Origin: Thermoplasmata archaeon
Lineage (GTDB): Archaea > Thermoplasmatota > Thermoplasmata > UBA10834
DNA length: 18,797 bases
NCBI GenBank assembly: GCA_025457845.1
Contig: JALOTO010000012.1
Coordinates: 1 to 18,797, forward strand
Direction: 5' to 3'
Part shown: positions 7,181-15,402 of the stretch, piece by piece
Layout: each line of letters starts with the position of its first letter
Numbering within the stretch: position 1 is the stretch's first letter
Made by a program: the position numbers and the translations under genes
Notes under the pieces: model-generated
Told to the model about the DNA's origin: nothing
Seen by the model: the letters and a program-made list of their open reading frames with translations, nothing else
The model's database searches: none

Positions 7181-8167
7181 GTGAAACTCACCATCGCGGG
7201 CAGGGAGCCCGAGAAGGACGGCGCGAAGAAGCAGCCCCTCGAGCAGCGAGCGGCTGCAGGGAAGGACTTCAAGGACACCTTCCAGGCGTTCTTGGCTCCA
7301 AGGTTGAGGGAACTCAAGTTCGACCTCCATCTCCTTTCCAAGAGCGCCACCTCGATCGCGGGACTGATCCTGCTCCTGATGCTGATAGTCGTGGCGGCCG
7401 TACCGTGGGTGTTCGCGGAGCCGAACGACCCAGACCCCTACCAGATACCGTTCGACAAGTATGTGCCGGACCCCCTGCCGCCGCTGACGGACGGGTTCAT
7501 ATTGGGTAGCGGGAACAACGGGGCGGACATATACTATGGCATAATCTGGGGCGCCAGGCTCTCCATGAGTTTCTCGATCCAGGTCGTGCTCGCGTCGGTG
7601 GTCGTCGGCACGTTCCTAGGGCTCGTATCCGGATTCAAGGGAGGAGTCATCGACGAGATGATCATGAGGCTCACGGACATATTCCTCTCGGTCCCCTCCC
7701 TCATACTTGTCATGGCGATAGCGGCCGTCATGGGGAAGGACCTGGGCGCCACCAAGCTGGCCCTCATAGCAGTCTGGTGGTCTGGATACACCAGGCTGGT
7801 CAGGGGACAGGTCCTCTCGATAAGGGAGAACTCCTACATCGACGCCGCGCGGGCCTCCGGCTCCGGGGAGGGCAAGATCATGCTCAGGCACATCTTCCCC
7901 AACTCATGGGCCCCTGTGCTCGTCTCCGCGACGATGGACATGGGCACCGTGGTGCTGGTCATGGCAGGCCTCAGCTACATCGGCTTGGGCGCGGCCCACG
8001 GCATGGCTGAGTGGGGGGTCATGATCAACGACGGGCAGAAGTACTTCGTGATAGGCTACTGGTGGATGGTGTTCTTCCCCGGCATGGCCATCCTGACGTT
8101 CGTCATGGCGTTCAATCTCCTGGGCGACGGGCTCAGGGATATTTTCGATCCCAAGATGAGGCGGTGA
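7181..8167 (+). CDS. dppC: Peptide ABC transporter permease, DppC-like
   Basis: A 328-residue second permease. A charged cytoplasmic N-terminal tail of about 55 residues precedes the first hydrophobic helix (about 57-78), as is common in DppC/OppC. An extracytoplasmic loop (about 80-105, proline and aspartate rich) follows, then five further helices. The EAA coupling motif is YIDAARASGSGEGKIMLRHI, followed by FPNSWAPVLV. The ending GDGLRDIFDPKMRR is the standard DppC C-terminus. The start is GTG 7181, with GGAGGT (7169-7174) 6 nt upstream; it lies 15 nt after the DppB stop, so the genes are co-transcribed. It would form the membrane channel with DppB and dock on the two ATPases encoded next. 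Confidence 0.93.
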   Translation: MKLTIAGREPEKDGAKKQPLEQRAAAGKDFKDTFQAFLAPRLRELKFDLHLLSKSATSIAGLILLLMLIVVAAVPWVFAEPNDPDPYQIPFDKYVPDPLPPLTDGFILGSGNNGADIYYGIIWGARLSMSFSIQVVLASVVVGTFLGLVSGFKGGVIDEMIMRLTDIFLSVPSLILVMAIAAVMGKDLGATKLALIAVWWSGYTRLVRGQVLSIRENSYIDAARASGSGEGKIMLRHIFPNSWAPVLVSATMDMGTVVLVMAGLSYIGLGAAHGMAEWGVMINDGQKYFVIGYWWMVFFPGMAILTFVMAFNLLGDGLRDIFDPKMRR

Positions 8168-8171
8168 CCAC

Positions 8172-10031
8172 ATGGAGATGCGCGACGACGTTCTCGCAGA
8201 GATCAAGAACCTCTACGTCAACTTCTACACGTACCAGGGAGTGGTCAAGGCCATCGACGGCATAGACCTGGAGATCAGGAAGGGGGAGACCCTCGGGCTC
8301 GTCGGCGAGACGGGCTGCGGCAAGAGCGTCACCGCGAGCACCATCATGAAGCTGATCCTCAGCCCGCCAGGCAAGATCGAGTCCGGCGCCGTGTACTTCA
8401 TGGAGCCGCCTGAGGTCCGGGCGAAACGAATGGAGCAGGAGGATCTGGCGCAGAAATGGTATGAGAAGCTCCCCGAATGGGAGAAGAAGAAGGTGGTGGC
8501 GGTCTATGGCCTCAGGTTCACCGGCTTCAAGAAGAAGGTCAGGGCGCCCACGAAGTCCGAGGTCGAGAAGATCGTCCCTCCGGCCAGGATACCCCACGGG
8601 GTCATGTCGCAGTACCTCAAGAAGAAGCTGGCTAAGGCGCCAAAGGGGGACGTCGTGCTCCAGGACGCCCTCGGCCAGAAGTACGACCTGCTCACCAAGA
8701 AGATCGAGTACATGCAGCTGATCAGGGGCAGGTTCATATCGATGATATTCCAGGAGCCGACCGCAGCTCTCAACCCTGTCTTCACCACGGGGGACCAGAT
8801 CGCAGAGGTCATCCTGCAGCACAGGAAGTCCGAGATGGCCAAGAGGGCGCTCCACCCGCCGACATCCGGCACCGGGTCGATCGTCTACCAGATCGTCAAG
8901 GAGGGCCCTGTCGACCTCGAGGCGCTCTGCACCAGGCTCTCCAGGGACCACAAGGTCGGGAGGGCCACCGCGCTCGCGGCCATAGAGGACCTCTCGGACA
9001 GGAGATTCGTGAAGGTCAAGAAGCAGAGGAAGGGCAGCGGGATCGAGGAGAATGTCCTGACCATCGATGAGAGACCGCCCAAGAAAGCGGTACCTGAGCC
9101 ACTATCCAAGCTGGAATCCCTCATGGTCGAGGCCGTCAGGGACGAATCCGCGACCCCGGAGGCGGTCTTCAAGAGGCTCTCGACGGACCATGGTATCAAG
9201 AAGGCCGAGGCGTCGAAGGCGATGAAGAGGCTCGTTAGACGGAAGGTCCTAAGGCTGAGGAAGAAGGGCATGATCGTCTCCATCGAGGACAGGCGGTCAA
9301 AGAGCTACAGGGTGAGGATGCTCGACATGATAGCGAAGAACCCGAACGCCATAGGGACCTTCGTCGAGAGAATCCCCCTGGTGAGACGCGCCCCCTTCGT
9401 CAACCAGCACAACGAGGACATCTACAGCGAGGCGATAAGGGAGGCGACGAGGATGCTTTCAATCGTGCGCATACCCGACCCCGAGGGGGTCGTCTCCCGC
9501 TATCCCTACGAGCTTAGCGGCGGAATGCAGCAGAGGGTCATGATCGCCATGGCCCTCGCGTGCAACCCGAAGCTGCTTATCGCTGACGAACCCACCACGG
9601 CACTCGATGTCACCATCCAGGCGCAGATACTCAAGCTGATGCGGGACCTGAAGGAGTCCTTCGGGTCCTCCATCCTGCTCATAACTCACAACCTAGGGGT
9701 CGTCGCCGAGATGTGCGACCGGGTCGGCGTGATGTACGCCGGGTCCATGGCCGAGATAGGCCCCGTCAGGACGATCTTCAAGGAGCCCCTGCACCCGTAC
9801 ACGACCGGGCTAATGAAGTCCGTTCCGTCCGTGCAGGAGGACGCCGAGACCCTATTCACCATCCGCGGGTCCGTCCCGAACCTCGTCAAGCCGCCAACGG
9901 GGTGCAGGTTCCATCCTAGGTGCGACTACGCGAAGGACCTGTGCGTCAAGACGAAACCGACGCTGGTCGAGGTGGCGCCCGACCACTACGTCGCCTGCCA
10001 CAAGGTCACGGGGGCTGATGGCTATGGCTGA
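8172..10031 (+). CDS. dppD: Peptide ABC transporter ATPase, DppD-like, with two large insertions including tandem winged-helix-like repeats
   Basis: A 619-residue ATPase, against about 330 for usual DppD. The ABC core is intact: Walker A GETGCGKS (45-52), Q-loop FQEP (193-196), signature LSGGMQQR (448-455), Walker [10 protein letters not shown] (468-476), H-loop His506. The C-terminal HPY domain has four cysteines (578, 584, 591, 609) that in OppD/DppD relatives can hold a 4Fe-4S cluster. Insertion 1 (about 80-185) lies between Walker A and Q-loop and is Lys-rich. Insertion 2 (about 220-415) lies between Q-loop and signature and contains two repeats, about 235-298 and 314-373. Each has the pattern of a winged helix (hydrophobic helix, LSRDHKV or LSTDHGI turn, helix, basic beta wing). 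The start is ATG 8172, with GGTGA (8163-8167) overlapping the DppC stop; ATG 8178 is an alternative. It overlaps the next gene by 14 nt. Confidence 0.93.
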   Translation: MEMRDDVLAEIKNLYVNFYTYQGVVKAIDGIDLEIRKGETLGLVGETGCGKSVTASTIMKLILSPPGKIESGAVYFMEPPEVRAKRMEQEDLAQKWYEKLPEWEKKKVVAVYGLRFTGFKKKVRAPTKSEVEKIVPPARIPHGVMSQYLKKKLAKAPKGDVVLQDALGQKYDLLTKKIEYMQLIRGRFISMIFQEPTAALNPVFTTGDQIAEVILQHRKSEMAKRALHPPTSGTGSIVYQIVKEGPVDLEALCTRLSRDHKVGRATALAAIEDLSDRRFVKVKKQRKGSGIEENVLTIDERPPKKAVPEPLSKLESLMVEAVRDESATPEAVFKRLSTDHGIKKAEASKAMKRLVRRKVLRLRKKGMIVSIEDRRSKSYRVRMLDMIAKNPNAIGTFVERIPLVRRAPFVNQHNEDIYSEAIREATRMLSIVRIPDPEGVVSRYPYELSGGMQQRVMIAMALACNPKLLIADEPTTALDVTIQAQILKLMRDLKESFGSSILLITHNLGVVAEMCDRVGVMYAGSMAEIGPVRTIFKEPLHPYTTGLMKSVPSVQEDAETLFTIRGSVPNLVKPPTGCRFHPRCDYAKDLCVKTKPTLVEVAPDHYVACHKVTGADGYG

Positions 10032-11499
10032 CGACCGCAACCTCATCGACGTGGTCCACCTGAAGAAGTACTTCCCCATCAGGGGAGGGTTGTTCAAGCG
10101 CCCCGTCGGGAGCGTCAAGGCAGTGGACAATGTCTCCTTCTTCATCAAGAGGGGCGAGACCCTCGGACTCGTGGGAGAGAGCGGCTGCGGGAAGACCACG
10201 GTCGGGAGGTCGATCATGATGCTCACCCCTCCGACCGAGGGATACGTCTTCTTCGAGACCCCGAAGGACGTCGTGAGGAGGTTCACCGAGGTCTACGAGC
10301 TCCTCAGCGGCACCGAGAAGGGCAAGATGGGGGTCGACACGGCCGTCAGGATACTGGAGGGAGTGGATCGGCTCGTCAACACCCCCGAGTGCGGCATCAG
10401 GGAGGAGAAGGCCAAGCGCGTGTGCGCAGATGCCCTGAAGGTCGCGGACAGTCTCAGGGCAGGCGGCATCAAGGAAGCCAAGGAGGACGAGGTCAGGGAC
10501 ATCGCGGAGACCGCCCTGGAGGACATCGCCAGGAAGAACACAATCAACTTCAAGAAGAAGGCCAGCCTCAGGAAGATGAGGAGCAGGATCCAGTTCGTCT
10601 TCCAGGACCCCTTCTCGTCCCTGGACCCCAAGATGCTGGTCAAGGACATAGTCGCCGAGCCCATCGAGGCACAGCTGAAGCACTACAAGCTGGTCAAGAG
10701 GAAGAACGCAAAGGGCAAGACGGTCCACCAGATGATCAGCAAGGACTACAAGCTCGTGGTCAAGAAGGACGGGACGGGGAACATCACATACCAGGTCGTC
10801 CCCAGGAAGGCTCCCAAGAAGGGGGCCATCGCGAGAAGGACCACGGCGGCGGAGGACGGGGTCCTCCAGGACAAGATGGGGCTGGCGGGCACCGCCGGTG
10901 AGCAGCTCACCAAGAAGCTGTGGACGCGCGACAGGGTGATCAAGCTCCTGGAGCACGTCGGGCTCAACGTCGAGCACATGTACCGGTTCCCGCACGAGTT
11001 CAGCGGAGGACAGAGACAGAGGATAGGCATCGCGAGGGCGCTGTCGGTGAACCCGGACTTCGTCGTGCTGGACGAGCCGACTTCGGCTCTGGACGTCAGC
11101 GTCCAGGCGCAGATCCTGAACATGCTCAACGACCTTCAGGACGACTTCGGGCTGACCTACCTGTTCATATCCCACGACCTGAGCACCATCAGGTACATGT
11201 GTGACAGGGTCGCGGTCATGTACCTCGGCAAGGTGGTCGAGTACTCGGGCAAGGACGAGCTCTTCGCGAGGCCGACCCACCCCTACACGGAGGCCCTGCT
11301 GTCCGTGATACCCGCTCCGGACCCGGACCTCCGGAAGAACCGCATCATCCTGCCCGGAGATGTGCCGAGCCCGGCGAACCCGCCGCCTGGCTGCAGGTTC
11401 CACACCAGGTGTCCGCTGGTCAAGGACATCTGCTCAGTTGAGGAACCCCCCCTGACCGACAGGGGAGACGGGCACTATGTGGCCTGCCATGTGCGCTAA
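10018..11499 (+). CDS. dppF: Peptide ABC transporter ATPase, DppF-like, with two insertions
   Basis: A 493-residue second ATPase, against about 330 for usual DppF. The DppF-type N-terminus (LKKYFPIRGGLFKRPVGSVK) is clear. Core motifs are Walker A GESGCGKT (53-60), Q-loop FQDP (195-198), signature FSGGQRQR (328-335), Walker B VVLDEPTSALD (349-359) and H-loop His386. The HPY tail has cysteines at 459, 465, 472 and 490, a possible Fe-S site. Extra sequence lies at the same two places as in the neighbouring ATPase: about 84-183 (helical, charged) and about 221-300 (Lys-rich, beta-like, partly repetitive). These do not resemble the winged-helix repeats of the partner. ATG 10018 overlaps the preceding gene by 14 nt; ATG 10024 has better spacing from GGGGG (10010-10014) and may be the true start. 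It should form a heterodimer with the DppD-like subunit under the two permeases. Confidence 0.93.
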   Translation: MAMADDRNLIDVVHLKKYFPIRGGLFKRPVGSVKAVDNVSFFIKRGETLGLVGESGCGKTTVGRSIMMLTPPTEGYVFFETPKDVVRRFTEVYELLSGTEKGKMGVDTAVRILEGVDRLVNTPECGIREEKAKRVCADALKVADSLRAGGIKEAKEDEVRDIAETALEDIARKNTINFKKKASLRKMRSRIQFVFQDPFSSLDPKMLVKDIVAEPIEAQLKHYKLVKRKNAKGKTVHQMISKDYKLVVKKDGTGNITYQVVPRKAPKKGAIARRTTAAEDGVLQDKMGLAGTAGEQLTKKLWTRDRVIKLLEHVGLNVEHMYRFPHEFSGGQRQRIGIARALSVNPDFVVLDEPTSALDVSVQAQILNMLNDLQDDFGLTYLFISHDLSTIRYMCDRVAVMYLGKVVEYSGKDELFARPTHPYTEALLSVIPAPDPDLRKNRIILPGDVPSPANPPPGCRFHTRCPLVKDICSVEEPPLTDRGDGHYVACHVR

Positions 11500-11911
11500 G
11501 AAGGTCAGGGCAGAGACGATGGACGGCCCTGACGGGGCATCCTCGCCCCATGCCCACGGTCCCCGGCCGACGACGGCGGCGACTGCGGACGCGGCCATCG
11601 ACGACGAGATGGCGCTCAGGATCCTGCGGAGCAGCATGACATGGCGCGAGTGGCTGCTCTACGACTTCCTCCGCTACTGGTACGGGCTCGGCGCGCTGGC
11701 ACTCCTCGCATTCTCGGTCACGTACATCGCATGGGAGTACCACGTGAGGGATGCCGCCGGACTTGCTGTCCTCGCCGTCGGCGGCACCATCCTCGCGGCG
11801 CTCGAGGTCGTCCTGTACAGGGCCATCTGGCCGAGGGGGGCGTTCACCGAGGGATGGCCCATGGGCAGGCGGCTCAGGATGTTCATAAGGAGACTGCGAT
11901 GGAACCTGTAA
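11477..11911 (+). CDS. Small two-helix membrane protein, last gene of the importer operon
   Basis: A 144-residue protein I do not recognise. About 55 polar N-terminal residues (Pro/Ala/Asp rich) are followed by an amphipathic stretch (MTWREWLLYDFLRYW) and two membrane helices, about 67-85 and 92-113. It ends in a basic cytoplasmic-type tail (RRLRMFIRRLRWNL). ATG 11477 follows GGGGAG by 8 nt and overlaps the ATPase end by 23 nt. ATG 11489 and ATG 11519 are in-frame alternatives, and the last would avoid the overlap. Position makes it the distal gene of the permease/ATPase operon, but a link to transport is only inferred. Confidence 0.65.
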   Translation: MWPAMCAKKVRAETMDGPDGASSPHAHGPRPTTAATADAAIDDEMALRILRSSMTWREWLLYDFLRYWYGLGALALLAFSVTYIAWEYHVRDAAGLAVLAVGGTILAALEVVLYRAIWPRGAFTEGWPMGRRLRMFIRRLRWNL

Positions 11912-11913
11912 GG

Positions 11914-11925
11914 GCTTTCTATTTA
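11914..11925 (+). promoter_or_regulatory. TATA-like element before the M50 protease gene
   Basis: GCTTTCTATTTA lies just after the stop of the small membrane protein and may serve both as its T-rich terminator and as TATA box for the protease gene at 11982. It is followed by CTACCGGCATCCCA (11926-11939), which recurs before the PHP gene. Confidence 0.4.
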
Positions 11926-11981
11926 CTACCGGCATCCCATACACCAGCGTAGGGCCCCGTGCCCGGCAAGGGAGTGAGCCG

Positions 11982-13616
11982 GTGGAATGGTTCTGGATAG
12001 TCGCCGTCGTGCTGGTCGCCTACTTCGTCGTCCTCGCCCTCGGCCATGTCCTCGGCCTTTGGGTGAAGGTCGGGGCGAGGGTCTACGGACCCGTCATCCT
12101 CTGGAGGACCACGCGCGGGATCGCAGCCATCCAGAGGCTCGCCCGGCGGCCCCGGCTGTGGATGACCTTCGCCGCAGTCGGAGCGGCCCTCGCCGTGGCC
12201 ATGATGGTCGTCCTGACGCTGTTCCTGTTCTGGGTGTCGTACGCCGACCCGGCCCTCCCACGTGCGGAGACCGCGTCCCAGGAGGTCGCTCCAGGTCTTC
12301 CGACGGAGAGCCTCGTGCAGACATTGGTCTACGCGGGGATCGGGATGGTCGTGGCTGTCGTCGTGCACGAGCTAGGGCACGGAGTCGTGGCCGCGGCGTG
12401 CAAGCTGCGGCTCGATTCCGTAGGAGTGATATTCCTTGCGATACCCGTCGGAGCGTTCGTGGAACCCAACGACCACGACCTCTGGAAGGCCGACGCCCTC
12501 AGCAGGATGAAGGTCTACGCGTCCGGGGCCGCGGCCAACATCATGGCGGCTGCCGTCTGCATGATAGTCCTGGCATGGTTGGTGGTCCCGATCGCTGAAC
12601 CCGTGGAGGATGGGGTCCTCGTCACGGCGGTCGCCCCGGATTCGCCGGGGGACTACCTCGGCCTGACGGTGTGGAGCGAGGTGGTCGCCATCGGGGACGA
12701 GCCCGTGACGGATGCAGCCGCGTTCGACGACCTCTGGTTCGACACTCCGGGAGGGGTCGTCCGCCTCGATGTCAGGTACGGGGACGAGAGGAGGTCCGTC
12801 CTCATGCCGCAGGGCCTGGCTGTCACCGATGTCCTGGACGGGCCCGCGGAGAACGCGCAGCTCAAGCCAGGGATGATCATCCAGAGCCTGAACGACACCC
12901 CGATACACTCCGAGGACCAGTTCAGGTCGGTGATCGAGAACTCGACCCACAAGGCGCCCGTCCCCATCACGGTCCTGGTGCCGGGGGAGGACCCCGTGCT
13001 GGGCGACTGGTTCGTCAGGGACGAGAGCATCGTGACCGTCAACCTGACATCTAAATGGGTCTGGTACTACACCCACTACAACTACCTGAACGATGATGAC
13101 TACAAGAACGTCAGCTTCATGGGCATAGGGGTCGCGCCGTTCGGCCTGACCGTGGTCGAGGCGGAGCACCTCACCGACATGTACGCCCATCCGTTCTCCG
13201 GCGCCGATGGCCCGGGAGACCTCGTCGACTCCACGGTCAGGCTCCTGGCCCTGCCGTTCATAGGCTATTCGCCGGTAACCCCGCCAGCGACGGACCTGTA
13301 CGACCCGGGGGGCGTCCCGGACGCGGCCTACTGGACCCTCGTGAACATCCTGTACTTCGTCTTCTGGGGTAACGTCATGCTCGGGTTCGCCAACGCCATG
13401 CCCGCCCTGCCGTTCGACGGCGGATACATGTTCAGGGACATGCTGCGCTGGCTCTTCGCCTACCCGAGGACGAGGCTGAGGGGGATCGAGAAGGTGACCC
13501 ACCAGAGATGGCTCACCGACCCGGGAGAGGCGGGGATGGTGAAGCTGCTGACCTGGACCATGACCATCGCGACACTGGTCCTCGTGGCCTGGCTCCTCCT
13601 GGACCCTTGGATCTGA
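11982..13616 (+). CDS. Site-2-protease-like M50 membrane metalloprotease with two PDZ domains
   Basis: A 544-residue intramembrane zinc protease. Membrane helices are predicted at about 4-27, 62-86 and 114-138. The HELGH zinc site (129-133) sits in the third. Further hydrophobic segments follow at about 147-160 and 184-205. Two PDZ-like domains occupy the central region: about 209-277 (VLVTAVAPDSPGDYLGL, then VVAIGDEPV) and about 279-335 (VTDVLDGPAENAQLKPGMII, then LNDTPI). The conserved third zinc-ligand region is NAMPALPFDGG (471-481, D479) in a C-terminal helix, and a last helix (about 522-541) ends the protein. Family members cut transmembrane anchors in regulated proteolysis. The start is GTG 11982 with GGGAGTGAG about 4 nt upstream. 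It appears to be a single-gene unit, and its substrate is not evident from the neighbours. Confidence 0.9.
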   Translation: MEWFWIVAVVLVAYFVVLALGHVLGLWVKVGARVYGPVILWRTTRGIAAIQRLARRPRLWMTFAAVGAALAVAMMVVLTLFLFWVSYADPALPRAETASQEVAPGLPTESLVQTLVYAGIGMVVAVVVHELGHGVVAAACKLRLDSVGVIFLAIPVGAFVEPNDHDLWKADALSRMKVYASGAAANIMAAAVCMIVLAWLVVPIAEPVEDGVLVTAVAPDSPGDYLGLTVWSEVVAIGDEPVTDAAAFDDLWFDTPGGVVRLDVRYGDERRSVLMPQGLAVTDVLDGPAENAQLKPGMIIQSLNDTPIHSEDQFRSVIENSTHKAPVPITVLVPGEDPVLGDWFVRDESIVTVNLTSKWVWYYTHYNYLNDDDYKNVSFMGIGVAPFGLTVVEAEHLTDMYAHPFSGADGPGDLVDSTVRLLALPFIGYSPVTPPATDLYDPGGVPDAAYWTLVNILYFVFWGNVMLGFANAMPALPFDGGYMFRDMLRWLFAYPRTRLRGIEKVTHQRWLTDPGEAGMVKLLTWTMTIATLVLVAWLLLDPWI

Positions 13617-13638
13617 CACTGGCCGGGGAACCAAAGCC

Positions 13639-13646
13639 ATTTCTAG
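13639..13646 (+). promoter_or_regulatory. TATA-like element of the PHP gene (leaderless)
   Basis: ATTTCTAG preceded by AAAGCC sits 22-29 nt before the ATG at 13668, the spacing for a leaderless archaeal mRNA. There is no Shine-Dalgarno before the start. Confidence 0.45.
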
Positions 13647-13667
13647 GGCTACCGGCATTCCAGCGCG

Positions 13668-14564
13668 ATGGAGGGCAGGGCGGACCTACACACGCATACG
13701 AAGCACTCCGGGCTGTCCAAGGTGCTCTTCCTGAAGCTCCCGGATGCCATCTCCGAGCCGGAGGACGTCGTCAGGGCCGCCGAGGCGAGGGGGCTCCAGG
13801 TCCTCTGCGTCACCGACCACAACACCATACGCGGCGGGCTCGAGGCGAGGAAGCACGCCCGCTCCGTCGAGGTCGTCGTCGGGGAGGAGGTGGGCACCTC
13901 CGAGGGAGAGGTCCTAGGGCTGTTCCTTACAGACGAGGTTCCCCAGGGGCTCACCGCGGCCGAGACCATCGACATCATCCATTCGCAGGGAGGCGTCGCG
14001 GTCGCCCCCCACCCGTTCAGCGCGCACTGCAAGGCCCTGGGGAAGAAGGCCCTCACGCTGGACCTGGACGGCATCGAGGCATTCAACTCCGCCCACAGGG
14101 ACAGGTACGCCAACGACCTGGCGGAGAAGCTCTGCGGGAAGTCCGGCATGGCCCTGACCGGCGGCAGCGACGCCCACTGCCCGAGCATGGTCGGGAACGC
14201 GTACACCACCTTCGAGGGATCGACGGCCGAGGAGCTGAAGAAGGCGCTCCTGGCGAGGAAGGTCGGCTACGGCGGGAACTACACCCCCCTGAAGGACATG
14301 ATCTGGATGACCACGGAGGTCGCCCTCAGGATACAGCAGCTCATAGGGGAGTCCATCTCGGGGAAGGAGAACACCGAGGACACGATCTACGCGAGGGAGG
14401 TTTACGAGATGAGGACAATCACGAAGGCCCTCTCTTTCATTGGAATCATGGCGTTCCTGGCGCCTCCCCTCACCGTGATAGCGGGCATCGTGGGCGACCA
14501 CGTCCACTGGTCCAAGTCCAAGGCCATGTGGCTGGAGATGAACGGCGGACAGCCTGAGAGGTAG
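13668..14564 (+). CDS. PHP-domain phosphoesterase with C-terminal membrane helix
   Basis: A 298-residue protein of the PHP family, metal-dependent phosphoesterases that use up to three metal ions. All four PHP motifs can be seen: DLHTH (6-10), TDHN (49-52), GEEV with Glu73, HPF with His115, and GGSDAH (165-170). Length up to about residue 210 fits a stand-alone PHP domain of the YciV/TrpH-like type, which includes nucleotide 3',5'-phosphatases. The distinctive part is the C-terminus: after a helical linker (about 215-250), a hydrophobic segment (about 254-276) should insert in the membrane, leaving a short basic tail. This would tether the enzyme at the inner membrane face. ATG 13668 is about 25-30 nt after a TATA element, so the mRNA is probably leaderless. 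Substrate unknown. Confidence 0.87.
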   Translation: MEGRADLHTHTKHSGLSKVLFLKLPDAISEPEDVVRAAEARGLQVLCVTDHNTIRGGLEARKHARSVEVVVGEEVGTSEGEVLGLFLTDEVPQGLTAAETIDIIHSQGGVAVAPHPFSAHCKALGKKALTLDLDGIEAFNSAHRDRYANDLAEKLCGKSGMALTGGSDAHCPSMVGNAYTTFEGSTAEELKKALLARKVGYGGNYTPLKDMIWMTTEVALRIQQLIGESISGKENTEDTIYAREVYEMRTITKALSFIGIMAFLAPPLTVIAGIVGDHVHWSKSKAMWLEMNGGQPER

Positions 14565-14585
14565 GGCCCCCTTGCAGTAAGGCAA

Positions 14586-14597
14586 TGTCTTTTACAT
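14586..14597 (+). promoter_or_regulatory. TATA-like element before the Fe-S protein gene
   Basis: TGTCTTTTACAT is an AT-rich island about 50 nt before the ATG at 14644. A transcript from near 14618 would include the GAGGAGGGCG Shine-Dalgarno region (14629-14638). Confidence 0.35.
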
Positions 14598-14643
14598 CAC
14601 CCTGAGGCATGGGAAGCCAAAGGGAAGCGAGGAGGGCGAAGGC

Positions 14644-15402
14644 ATGGTCAAGAGGAAGATGATCGAGATCGACGAGGAGAAGTGCGACGGGTGCGGCCAG
14701 TGCGCGATAGCCTGCGCCGAGGGCGCCCTCGCCATAGTCGACGGCAAGGCGAAGGTCGTCAACGAGGTCTTCTGCGACGGGCTCGGCGCGTGCATAGGTG
14801 AGTGCCCCCAGGGGGCCCTGAGGATAGTCGAGCGCGACGCGCCGGAGTTCGACGAGAGCGCCGTCAAGAAGCACCTCGAGAGGACGGACCCGGAGAAGGC
14901 CCACGCCCTCGGCCACGGCCACGAGCATGCGCACGCAGCACCCGAGCCCTGCGGCTGCCCGTCCGCCCAGCCCATGACTCTCAGGGGCGCCCACGGGATA
15001 GGGGAGGCGCCCAGGCCGGCCGACCTCCCGCCGGAGCTGACCAACTGGCCGGTGCAATGGAAGCTCGTCTCCCCAGCCATGCCGTTCTTCAAGGGCGCGG
15101 ACGTGCTGCTCGCAGCGGACTGCGTGCCCTTCGCCTTCAGGGACTTCCACGGCAGGTTCCTGACCGGGAAGCCCGTGATCATAGGCTGCCCCAAGCTGGA
15201 CGAGCAGGCGGACTACCTCGAGAGGGTCGCGGATGTCTTCAAGGAGGCCAAGCCCAGGTCCGTGACCGTCGTCAGGATGCAGGTCCCGTGCTGCTCCGGC
15301 CTGACGAGGATAGCCAAGGAGGCCGTCCGGGCGACAGGCAGGGACATACCCATCAAGGAGATCGTCATAGGCATCAGAGGGGACGTGCTTCAGGAGTGCT
15401 GA
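14644..15402 (+). CDS. Two-cluster ferredoxin-like Fe-S protein with His-rich linker
   Basis: A 252-residue protein. The N-terminal ferredoxin fold has one complete 4Fe-4S set, CDGCGQCAIAC (C14, C17, C20, C24). The second set, CDGLGACIGECP (C44, C50, C54), has Leu47 in place of the second cysteine, so it would hold a 3Fe cluster or a 4Fe cluster with another ligand. I recall a CDGLGAC signature as typical of a known anaerobe family, so this is probably not a mutation. A histidine-rich linker (87-97, HALGHGHEHAH) and CGCP (103-106) follow, then an alpha/beta domain (about 150-252) with GCP (185-187) and PCCSG. It probably transfers electrons for a redox enzyme not encoded here. ATG 14644 follows GAGGAGGG. 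The stop overlaps the next start (TGATG), so the two proteins are translated in a coupled manner. Confidence 0.85.
   Translation: MVKRKMIEIDEEKCDGCGQCAIACAEGALAIVDGKAKVVNEVFCDGLGACIGECPQGALRIVERDAPEFDESAVKKHLERTDPEKAHALGHGHEHAHAAPEPCGCPSAQPMTLRGAHGIGEAPRPADLPPELTNWPVQWKLVSPAMPFFKGADVLLAADCVPFAFRDFHGRFLTGKPVIIGCPKLDEQADYLERVADVFKEAKPRSVTVVRMQVPCCSGLTRIAKEAVRATGRDIPIKEIVIGIRGDVLQEC

Noticed and set aside
5950..7509. Plus-strand open frame of 519 codons overlapping the DppB gene
   Set aside because: Pro/Arg/His/Gly-rich out-of-frame reading; the alternative frame encodes an unmistakable DppB permease and part of DppC.
13508..14557. Plus-strand open frame of 349 codons overlapping the PHP gene
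   Set aside because: Composition dominated by Arg/Gly/His/Pro, and the other frame has all PHP motifs.
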